Shown here: positions 12,188-20,973 of the stretch, piece by piece
Layout: each line of letters opens with the position of its first letter
Position numbering within the stretch: the stretch's first letter is position 1
Position numbers and translations under genes: made by a program
The notes under the pieces: generated by a model
Told to the model about the DNA's origin: nothing
Databases searched by the model: none
What the model saw: only the letters and a program-made list of their open reading frames with translations
DNA from: Paraphysomonas bandaiensis
Taxonomy: Eukaryota; Chrysophyceae
Direction of reading: 5' to 3'
Length of the DNA stretch: 37,208 bases
NCBI GenBank assembly: GCA_965644295.1
Contig: CBFFRP010000415.1
Coordinates: 1 to 37,208 of the forward strand

Positions 12188-13120
12188 TCAGCTTGAAATA
12201 TTTGGGATATAGGTGGAGCTCACAAGCTCAATTTCGGTATCACTTTTTTTTTCTTCTTGCTCTTTATACACCTCATAACCCCCCGGTGCTGTGCAATCCC
12301 GCCGAACGTATGATGCCATATCCCTCTGTTCATGCGGTTCTCTTTCAATGGTGAGCATTTCTACCACAAGTTGATTTCACGAAGGACTACTGAATACACC
12401 TCACCTGCGATTACTCCATGGAATGCCTCCTTGATTCCGGTGCCATCCAGGGCAGATGTCTCGACGAACGAGGAAACACCAAGTTTCTCAGCCATGGCCA
12501 CGCCCTCGTCAAAGGACACCTCACGCAGTAGACTATCGTCCACATCACTCTGTATTACGTACAACACTTAGCGAAAATAGAAAGAAGCAATTGTATGAAT
12601 CGCAGTTGCTTTCGCGCGTCGCAGCATGTTCCACTTCAACGCTGCTGTGGTAGGCATAATACCGCACCTTATTCCCTATAAGATGATAAACATGCGGCAT
12701 TGCTGACGACATATCAGCTACACGTGCCATCCATGTGTCTATCTGGTCAAATGACTTTCTACTCGATATATCATAAACTAGTAGTACACCGGTCACTCCT
12801 CGGCATGGGTAGCTATACTTGCAGTCAAACCTGGCCATATCTAAAACGAATTAGCACTTACCGTAAGTATACATTCACTAGAGGCCAATGTATATCATTT
12901 CCACTGGTGTCCCACAACTGACCTATAGAAGAAAACTTAGCTCAGAGTAATGATACGAACAGCAGGAACATACACTTTATCTCCTGATTATTAGGAAGGC
13001 AGGCAGTAGCGAACACCACATCCACTCCAACAGTGTCAAGATAATCGCCCACAAAACAGTTCTTTGAAAAGCGCATCACCAGACTTGTCTTTCCAGCCAT
13101 AGTAGGGCCAACAACAACAA
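12188..13120 (-). CDS. Rab-like small GTPase, paralogue B (first exon unresolved)
   Basis: Recognised exons (minus): 13120-12974, 12922-12879, 12817-12668, 12549-12405 and 12360-12188; introns 51, 61, 118 and 44 nt. All phases join in frame to a TGA stop. Motifs: G1 GPTMAGKT, G3 WDTSG, G4 GNKSD (formed across the 118-nt intron), G5 FVETSA. RGVTGVLLVYDISSRKSFD is a typical Rab beta-4 strand region. After DTSG the usual glutamine is asparagine. The tail ends SSTYIPNISS with no cysteine for prenylation. Two exons have exactly the same length (147 and 145 nt) and phase as in paralogue A, supporting the model. The first exon must end in phase 1. One candidate starts at an ATG near 13270-13280 and splices into 13120, which would overlap the 3' end of paralogue A. 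A single fused transcript cannot be excluded. Confidence 0.7.
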
Positions 13121-13166
13121 CTACACGAGCAATTACACACAAAGAGAATCGAGCTGTCACTGACCT

Positions 13167-14941
13167 CTACGTAAGTACGAGGGGTGCGTGTCGTCCGAAG
13201 ATTGGGGGCTAGGGTTAAGTATTTTCTTCTGAGACTATAATTAAGTTGTGACCACAGTATCAAAATTTTCATTCGCATATATACCTCATCCTGTTGACAA
13301 GTTGTGGCCCCCGTTTTACTTCCTTCATTGGGTGGATCCACAGCTCGTATTAATCCCCCAGGTCGGACGCGAAATCCCAGCATATCTAAACTACTCCGCA
13401 TTTCCCAATATAACCCAGGGAGGCGTTTTCCATTCCAGTCAACCTGCGCTTGGTCTAAACTACAAGAGAGAGTGCCGTCCGGCAAAATTAATCGAGCGAA
13501 CTCCTTCCCAACTGCAGATTGCACCACCCAAGCTGACGAATCAGTCTGTCCATACGGACAATGGAAGCATATCAACATGTCTACTATTACGTTTTTCGTT
13601 TCTAGATCCTTTGTTTGGACCTTTCGGTAAACAGGCTGACCACTACGTTTGGATCGGGTAGGTATATACACTCCGTTGACCACTGTCGCGTAAGTTCCCG
13701 AAATCCCGGATAACTTCACTGGCAAAGGGTCCTAAGGAAAATCAGAGTCGCAAATTCCACAACACAAATGTACCAACCGTTGAAGTATTCCATACAGACT
13801 GCATGGTAGTGGGCAGTATTCTATCTTCCACTGCTTTTTTAATGTTCTGCAAAATATGAGGGGATAAGAGCTGACCACGGACTACTTACTCGAACTTCCG
13901 ATCCACTGAATAGTTTATGAATGAAACTTGTTCGGATCTTCTTGCGGTGCAATACTGGAGCAGGCTGAATTCTGCTCTCTCTGTCGAATTCCCGCCCGTA
14001 TGCTCCTGAGAGTGTGGATTCCCTGCTCAAGTACTCGAACGATTCGCACAAAACTGCGGGTTCATATCGTTGCTTGACTATGGCTGTAAGATACTGTCAT
14101 TTCTACTCAGTCTCTGTCACAGTGTGGTATTCACCTGATAGTAGTCCGTCGAATGCCTCCTTGATCCCAGTGCCATCCAGTGCAGATGTCTCGACAAACG
14201 AGGAAACACCAAGTTTCTCAGCCATGGCCATTCCCTCTTGAAATGACACCTCACGCAGGAGACTATCGTCCACATCACTCTACCACAGGCTTTTAGAGTA
14301 GTGTACACATAGCAGTAGTTGTATACCTTGTTGCCTACGAGCAAATACACCGCAGAGGAATCGGCAACAGTCCTGGCTTGATTCAGCCAGTATAATGTGT
14401 TGTCAAACGATTCTCTATTCGCTATATCGTACACAACCACAACTCCAATAGCTCCCCGTGCAGACTTCTCAGCGAGGTGCCAATAGGCCCTTCTCCCGCA
14501 AATATCCCATATTTCCGCTTATTCAAAAATAATATCAACAGAAAACAATAGCAGATTTGTAGTCATGCGCATACAGCACTATACATACGAAATATGAAGC
14601 AGTCACATATCATTAGCAAAAATATAAAATAAACTAGGTGGTGAGACAACGATGCTACGCTATACTCACGTCACTCTGAGACACTGCTGTCATGCTATGA
14701 TACACTCAGTTTCATAGCAGGAGTCACCTGTTATGTTATGTCCATTAATATCTTCAAAACTCTTAATCACATATGCCGCCCCAAGAGTTCCAAACGAATT
14801 CAACTCGAATTCATTTTTATTTATTCTGGAGAGAATGCATGTCTTGCCAGTCCACGACTCGCCCACTAACAACACTTTACACCAATTTCATTATGTTATT
14901 TACTGTAGAAAACATATCTAACCTTTGGCTTTCTCGTTCAT
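13167..14941 (-). CDS. Rab-like small GTPase with long C-terminal extension, paralogue A
   Basis: Exons (minus): 14941-14923, 14874-14728, 14517-14327, 14279-14135, 14083-13890, 13846-13778, 13731-13285 and probably 13208-13167; introns 43-76 nt except one of 210 nt. The model gives 417 aa. GTPase domain: G1 GESWTGKT (residues 11-18), G3 DICG (60-63), G4 NKSD (118-121), G5 ETSA (149-152). Arginine follows DICG where Ras/Rab proteins have the catalytic glutamine. A 51-nt intron that removes an in-frame TAG joins the GTPase to an extension. The extension holds a basic linker, then from about residue 264 a module reading GISGTYATVVNGVYIPT and SGQPVYRKV, then SLDQAQVDWNGKRLPGLYW. I recall similar GTY..VNGVY.PT..G.PVYRK modules in various protist proteins, with no known function. 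No prenylation cysteine is visible. The last splice (13284/13208) is the least certain. It sits directly upstream of paralogue B on the same strand. Confidence 0.65.
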
Positions 14942-15059
14942 TATTTAAATACACGAGATGGGATGGTTGACTGGAAGGTGCATTGGAAGGGGAAAGGTTG
15001 ATTGATCATATCTATATCTCAGAGCATGTATACCTCGAACAGATAGAGATAACGATAAC

Positions 15060-15092
15060 ATACTTGGTATACCGTATACGGCATACCGTATA
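15060..15092. promoter_or_regulatory. Near-palindromic motif in a divergent intergenic region
   Basis: GGTATACCGTATAC at 15066-15079 is followed by GGCATACCGTATATAC. It lies between the divergent GTPase A (start 14941, minus) and the methyltransferase (start 15392, plus). Its exact reverse complement occurs at 20647-20660, in the other divergent intergenic region of the window. A regulatory role is inferred from position only. Confidence 0.3.
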
Positions 15093-15148
15093 TACAGCTG
15101 CCGTGATGTTGTACTATCCACAACAGGGTGGGAAAGTGGGAATATGAT

Positions 15149-15218
15149 GTCGACCAGGCAAAAAAAATACTGCACTTGTATAAACAGCTAAAAACCAGGT
15201 GTTTTTTGCCTGGTCGAC
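15149..15218. repeat. Perfect 17-bp inverted repeat
   Basis: GTCGACCAGGCAAAAAA at 15149-15165 has a perfect inverted copy at 15202-15218, separated by 36 bases. It lies about 170 bp upstream of the methyltransferase start. It could be a cruciform or RNA hairpin, or a very small inverted-repeat insertion; no flanking duplication was recognised. Confidence 0.7.
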
Positions 15219-15391
15219 TTTTTCCCGCACGGATTTTGAGCAACGCAACTTCGCTCATTCACATCAAGTAGACAGACACAATCAGCCAGCTCTTTAATCC
15301 GCCACATCCATTCCATGAGTCATTAGTTCACCTGTTGCCAGTCGAGTAGCATAATTTCGAAGTCACCAACTAATCACTATCAACATCTACA

Positions 15392-16318
15392 ATGAACGAA
15401 TCGTTCGTATGCAGTGAATGTCAGGGAGTTTTTCCAAAATCAAGACGAGAAGCTCACATTCGTTACTGGTGCAGTAAGCGGACTGATAGTGATGAAAGTG
15501 GAGTTAGTAGCACCCCCATTGAAAAATATGCATTGCGATCCAGTACTCCAGCTGAAATGACAGCCGCGTGGTCTCATAACCAGGTGGAATTTTCTCTTGG
15601 AGGCGTTGATATTGATTTAAAATTTGAGCAGCAATCGATATTTGGGGATATAAGTACTGGGGGTGCGTTGTGGCACTGTGAGCTAGTATTGGCAGAATGG
15701 TGTGCCCGTGAGATAAGTCAGCGGCAGCACAGTCATACAGCTGCCCCAATGAGAGTACTTGAGTTAGGCTGTGGGGTAGCTCCTGCGGCAGGCCTAGCTA
15801 CTCTTGCTATGGGTTGTGATGTGCTGCTCACTGACATGTCGAATGTGCTGCCCTTTATCGAGGGTAATATTCGACTAAATCACTCTGCAGTCGCAGCAGA
15901 GCGCAATTTACGTGGCTTTCATCCACTCTCGCGGATGTCATGTGATACTGAGGAGCTCATGTTTGGGGAACCTATACCTGTGCGTGCACGTTCCATGGCC
16001 CCTTTTGATCTTATCCTCTGCTCTGACTGTGTTTATCAACAGCGATTGCATGAACCTCTTGCTCGCACATTGTTGGATTTGCTTTGCAATGTGAAGACTG
16101 ATATACATAGTAATAGTAGATGTGTAGTGGCATTCTTCTTGCGGGAGCCATCTGATGCAGATTTTATATCCAAAACGTGTCCAAAATTAGGATTAGTTGC
16201 AACGGAATTGTTTGAGCTGGGCGATCTCATTCGTGATGCTCCATGGAGTACGGAGAGCACAGCGGCAATGCTCGTTCAGCATATTCATATGTATGAAATT
16301 ACAAATAAGTGTCGTTAG
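15392..16318 (+). CDS. METTL21/Methyltransf_16-type protein methyltransferase with N-terminal zinc finger
   Basis: Single exon, 308 aa, ATG to TAG. Residues 7-27 form CSEC followed by H22 and C27 (C-x2-C-x11-H-x4-C), a C2HC finger resembling the LYAR type. A serine-rich linker follows. The catalytic domain starts near residue 60 with STGGALWHCELVLAEWC. SAM-binding motif I is VLELGCGVAPAAGLA (from residue 122). The acidic post-I strand is VLLTDMSNVLPFIEGNIRLN. The motif II region FDLILCSDCVYQQ carries the D-x-x-Y signature of seven-beta-strand protein lysine or histidine methyltransferases (METTL21/22/23 group). The finger could bind RNA or a ribosomal substrate; target unknown. It is transcribed divergently from GTPase A. 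It is one of only two unspliced host coding regions apparent in this window, the other being the terminal exon of the fusion gene at 21865. Confidence 0.8.
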   Translation: MNESFVCSECQGVFPKSRREAHIRYWCSKRTDSDESGVSSTPIEKYALRSSTPAEMTAAWSHNQVEFSLGGVDIDLKFEQQSIFGDISTGGALWHCELVLAEWCAREISQRQHSHTAAPMRVLELGCGVAPAAGLATLAMGCDVLLTDMSNVLPFIEGNIRLNHSAVAAERNLRGFHPLSRMSCDTEELMFGEPIPVRARSMAPFDLILCSDCVYQQRLHEPLARTLLDLLCNVKTDIHSNSRCVVAFFLREPSDADFISKTCPKLGLVATELFELGDLIRDAPWSTESTAAMLVQHIHMYEITNKCR

Positions 16319-16979
16319 GACTTTATTAGAGTGAATTATATTGTAGTGGAATATTTTTTCAATAATATACGTCGTTATGAACGAGGTTGTTACTCACAAA
16401 CAACTACTAACAATTAATTGTCGTTGAGTTTTGCTTATTGGTAGTTAGAATTTAACATTTCACTGAAGTTAACCATTCTCTACACTGAGTAGTTAACCAT
16501 CAACCTTGCATCGTTGAACACAATAAGTAACAATTATAATTATTAATCTACACTCTTCATATCATATTCATGTAACATCTAGTGAATATCAGTTCTCAGC
16601 AACATCTGCTTATCTGCTTATCTTATATTCACCAGTCACTCCTATATCTTTCATAGTCACACATCTCTGAATTCACTTTCTTTGTAACTATATTCCCTGT
16701 TACACCTATGAGTTGATTTCACCTATTGTACAATCCATATTGCATTATACTGCAGAACTCAACACTCCCACTCTATTGGATGTAGTTAACCATTCTAAAA
16801 TTCTGTGACAAACATTGCTATCGGATACGCAATCACTAAACCTCATAAGACTCCGCTGGTATAGGGTACAGCTAGGCCCCACCATATATTCATTCCAAAC
16901 TAGAGTTACGACGATCACCTCTGTGATAATTTGTTCAGTAGTCTTAAATTTTTCCTCAAGCTTTCGCTCTCTCTGTTCA
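16319..16979. repeat. LTR-like sequence next to the copia relic
   Basis: I see no gene. The segment around 16455-16560 (CATTTCACTGAAGTTAACC, then GTTGAACACAATAAG) is similar to 34850-34960 (TTTCACTGAAGTTAAC, GTTGAACACAATGC). The shared sequence suggests two copies of one LTR family. It lies where a 3' LTR would be expected for the minus-strand copia remnant at 16980-17560, but LTR ends were not delimited. Confidence 0.4.
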
Positions 16980-17560
16980 ATAATTACTGAGCCACACTAA
17001 AAGCCTTGGCATATATCAGCCATCTGTTGTCGACTGTTCACATGTATTAGTTTTGTAGCATCAAACTGTTTGGGATTCACATGCTCTCTAATCATATGAT
17101 ACTTAATCTCAATATGTATGTTTCGCTCGTTGATGTTGCACTTGATTTTCAGATAGATCCGGAGCACTTCGATTATCCAGGAATAATGGCGCCGGCTGTT
17201 ACCCCCCAAGACCATATCTTTTCCTGTAGTCCGTTCTATATATAGACATTGATACTCATTGATACGCAGCTTGCATAGTCGATGTAGCTACAGTAGACTA
17301 AATTTTGGAACCACATGATAGTGGCTTATTACCAGCTCCAAACAAAACGTCCCCTGAAGTTGATCTCCTCGTCAAAGGATCGCCCGCCCACCAGGCAGCA
17401 TCAGTGAACATATAAAGATCAAATACTTCCCTCTTTTCCGCAGTACCTCGTACATACTACATTAGATATGTACATCACAAGTTTGCATATACAGTGGTAT
17501 TAACTTTCGTTTATCCGGCCTTGTATTCATAGATAAATATAGCGACCCTCCTATTAGTGG
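16980..17560 (-). pseudogene. Ty1/copia RNase H remnant
   Basis: On the minus strand the segment 17450-17330 reads DLYMFTDAAWWAGD, then RRSTSGDVLFGAGN and PLSCGSKI, followed by a stop and TVATST. The segment 17215-17000 reads RNIHIEIKYHMIREHV and, further on, HVNSRQQMADICQGF. These are the end of the copia RNase H domain: the YTDADWAGD..RRSTSGY block and the KHIDI.YHFIRE..QLADI.TK block. Frameshifts and stops separate the pieces. It is inactive. Confidence 0.75.
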
Positions 17561-18379
17561 ACGATAAAAGGAAAATTACCAACCAACTCCTACTCTTCAG
17601 ACGAATTTACATGTTCCACTCCCACTTTGATCCTATGTTCATGACACCACTAGGTAGTGGGTAATGCTGAGTCTTGTCCTGTGGGCCCAGAATATCCACA
17701 TATACCCTGTCAATGTATATATATCTTTTTGATGTATACACACTCGTCGCTTAATTTTCAAAGTAATATTCGTACTCGACCTACATGCTCTCAGCATAAT
17801 AACATCATCATCTACACAGCATATATATTATTACTAATAACAGAACTAATTCACCCCTGCTCCATTTATAACATACATAAACATGGGTCAAGTACACATA
17901 CATGATATAAAAAATATGTAACGACTCATTGACAATAAATTAATCAACACATATCACCCCTAAAGTGAAAGACCAAGTGTGCAATCGCCGACGAGTAACA
18001 ACTCGATATATAGTGGATAGTGTGTAGTTGTTTGGGGAGTGTTGGTGGACACGTTATTACATACTAGATGCTAGATGTTATTAGTATTTAATTGAACATA
18101 TATATTATTATTCTATCCTATTCCAATAAAGGATAAAATATGAAGAGTTTTGCTTCACAGCAGATAAGTCTATTGACAGACGCAATGAGTCTGTTCACTC
18201 TACAAAATACAAGATATATTCGTAAAAACTAGTTAAGAAGTGTATGAAATTGGTCGACGCATGGAGTTCATTAAGAGAAGCGTTTCTGTTTGAGTATTCT
18301 TTTTTGGATGACTTTGGAAGTTTTTTGAATAATAATTATACCCTTTACACTACTAATATACACTGCGTTCTAGAGGGTA
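17561..18379. other. AT-rich gene-free stretch
   Basis: I see no gene. It may be further decayed copia sequence at its left end. Confidence 0.4.
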
Positions 18380-18838
18380 TACCAACTAACAGCCTCAACA
18401 AAGTCGGACTCGCATCTTGTCGTCGTGTTCTGGGTGATAAGTACCGGAGATATTTCTCCTCTAGAAACTAATGTGAGCCGCATATATTATATAGTCAGCA
18501 GTTATTTTTCTGCCTACTCATAGGCTAATGCTTATCTGGTACAAGGGACACTAATAAGCGTCACTTCACTTGTGTAGACGTCTTTGGGCCTTGACGAATA
18601 ATCAGTATCCGGGAATGGGCCCACCTCAAGGGAGCAGATATCGGGTATATCAACATTCTGCTTGCTCACCACTGCGTTAGCTCTGAGTGATAGAGCGAAA
18701 GTGGTTGCACCTTGGTGCTTGCGGTGAAGCACAAGCAGCTTTCGTAGCGTTAAATAGTAGGGTATCAGAGTTTAGCACTGATCCTTAAACGCCTACATTG
18801 CTAATAATAAAGACATTCACTAATACTACCAACTAACA
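18380..18838 (+). mobile_element. SINE-like element with 12-bp target-site duplication
   Basis: The element proper is 18392-18826 (435 bp). It is bounded by direct repeats TACCAACTAACA at 18380-18391 and 18827-18838. It begins GCCTCAACAAAGTCGGACTC. It contains a body block (hairpin-like CCGGAGATATTTCTCC, ACACTAATAAGCGTCACTT, CTTTGGGCCTTGACGAATAA). Its tail from about 18699 (AGTGGTTGCACCTTGGTGC to AATAAAGACATTCA) is the same tail as the LINE at 34401-34583. Duplicated flanks plus a LINE-type tail are the signature of target-primed insertion. It has no coding capacity; it is non-autonomous. Confidence 0.75.
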
Positions 18839-19303
18839 ATAATGTGATTCCAGGAGTGTAACGGGAAGGAATATTCGTTGACAAAAGAAAGACACGACGG
18901 CGAAGTAGTGAGTTGCGAGTCATCTGTATGAGAAAAACTAATTTCTGCGGGCCAACAATATCAAACGACATTATTGGTGGTTGTTTAGTTGGTATAAACA
19001 TCAATCATTAAGGGTATACCTGTATAGTGTGTGTGTTGTGTGTTGACACCTCGGCTCGGACAACACGGAGCTTCTGTTGGTGCGTATATGCTCCACAAAA
19101 ACATTTATATCCTAAATTTATTGAAATGTGATAGATTAACTCTAAATGCAACAAGTACGATGTCTTAATTTAGGTAGATGAACGACGAGGGTAACCATTT
19201 CCAAGAACGTATTGCGTAAAACAAGTACAGAGAGGAGCACAATAAGTTACGTAGTCATCGGAATTGATACTACTCTACAGTTACCAAAAAAGATGCCCGT
19301 ATA
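18839..19303. other. Intergenic, 3' of the epimerase gene
   Basis: No gene or repeat is recognised here. Confidence 0.45.
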
Positions 19304-20551
19304 TTACTTCGTGAGCTCATCCAAAGTATCAGTGACCTGCGCCACTACCTCAGAAGAGGAGTAAGCTGCGGTGCTTGCCCCTCCAGCGGACTCAGCCTCT
19401 ATCTGTGCTTTGATCCAGTCGTAGGTTTCTTTCAGTCCTGTACGGATAGGAATTGAAGGTGCCCAACCGAGTTTTGCTTTGATCATAGTGTTGTCGCTGT
19501 TTCGGCCACGTACTCCCATTGGACCTGGGATGTGCTTGATGGGTAGATCCTTTCCCGCGAAACCCATGGCAATGCGGGCGAACTCGTTCATATCTACCAT
19601 CTCGTCGGTGCCAAGGTTAAGGGGCTCTACGCAATCCGAAAGCATGATCAGAATAGATCCATTTACACAGTCATCAATGAACATAAATGAACGGGTCTGT
19701 AGGCCATCTCCCCACACCTCGAATTCCTCGGTGGAAACTACAGCCTTGCGACAGAAAGCAGCGGGGACCTTTTCCCTTCCACCTTTCCAGGTACCGCGAG
19801 GTCCGTACACATTATGGTAACGGGCAACGCGTGTCTTAATAGGGAAGTCCTTAGCATAAGCCAGCGCCATCTCCTCGGCTATAAGCGAAGATCAGGATCA
19901 TAGCAATATTAAGCATAATAAATACACACCATATAGCTTTTCAAGACCATAAGTGTCCTGGGGATTAGCTGGCCAAGCCATATCTTCACGCAGACCAGGA
20001 TTAGCAGGATCAGTTTGCAAGTCTTCGTTGTACACGCATGCCGTCGAAGAGTAAAAGTATCTGCAAGAAGGCGTCAACACATCAACAAGTGTCATTATAT
20101 ATTCCACCTCTTAGCACCGTTCTGGCGAGCAGCTTCTAGCATGTTAAAGGAAATCATAGTGTTGTTGTAAAGTAGCACAGACTGATTGGACACAATGAAA
20201 CCCATACCACCCATATCAGCGGCCAAGTTATACACATGCTGGCAGCCTTTAGTTGCAGTAACGCAATTCTCCAACAACCTCAAATCCAGTTTCAAAAACT
20301 CATGACAGAACTCTGAGGGCTCCATGAATTCGTTATCCTTCCAATCTGCACACACAACATAGCACCCCTGATCCACATATTATGATACACATGCAGTTGT
20401 TTAAGTGTTAATTGACCTCTTCTTTCAATTTTTTGGCTAAATGAGACCCGATAAAACCCGCCCCTCCGCCGATACAAACCTTAACGGTTCCGTTCTCATT
20501 GAGTTCCTCCGGATGAGCAGCTTTGAAATCTTGAGCAACAGTGTTTCCCAT
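19304..20551 (-). CDS. GME: GDP-mannose 3,5-epimerase
   Basis: Exons (minus) 20551-20417, 20367-20108, 20060-19930 and 19878-19304; introns 49, 47 and 51 nt. The model gives 366 aa. This SDR-family enzyme converts GDP-D-mannose to GDP-L-galactose (and GDP-L-gulose), the entry step of the plant-type ascorbate pathway and a source of L-galactose for wall glycans. The NAD-binding loop GGGAGFIGSHLAKKLK is at about residues 31-46. The catalytic cysteine is in SSTACVY, the YxxxK pair is in DTYGLEKLY, and the substrate lysine lies in GTWKGGREKVPAAFCRK. The C-terminal substrate arginine is in GVRGRNSDN. GDGLQTRSFMFIDDCV and LGWAP are also family-typical. The start at MGNTVAQDF gives a normal-length N terminus. 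It is divergent from the subtilase-BASS gene, with 422 bp between the starts. Confidence 0.95.
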
Positions 20552-20639
20552 TGCAATATGTTGTGATGTAGCTCTGCTAAAGGACGTGAAAATTACAGAG
20601 TGACCGCACTGAGATGCACTGTGAATACTCTGCACTGCG

Positions 20640-20735
20640 ACACACTGTATACGGTATACCAGTATAGGTTCCTACACATGCAGAGAGTCCATACCAACAC
20701 CCAATACTACGTATACACCATACCGGTATATATGC
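20640..20735. promoter_or_regulatory. Second copy of the near-palindromic 14-base motif
   Basis: GTATACGGTATACC at 20647-20660 is the exact reverse complement of 15066-15079. CATACCGGTATATATG follows near 20719. It lies between the divergent epimerase and subtilase-BASS genes. Function is inferred from placement only. Confidence 0.3.
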
Positions 20736-20973
20736 ATAAACCAAAATTCCACTACACAATGTAAAATACAGAGAATACTGAACACAGAGAGGGAATACAT
20801 ACTGAGCTCCCACGTCGTAGGATTTCTATAGATTTCGAGTACATGTGACACACAGCACTGCATATCTTACAACCCCATCTCCTCACAGTCGCCCTACTCC
20901 ATGATATTCCCAAGCCACCTAGAGCACCACATCTCTTTCTTATCTTCATACCGAGTAATATCAATATCCTCAT

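Noticed and set aside
13248-13661. Two plus-strand open frames of 137 and 108 codons
   Set aside because: They are antisense to the exon encoding the C-terminal module of GTPase paralogue A, which has consistent splice phases.
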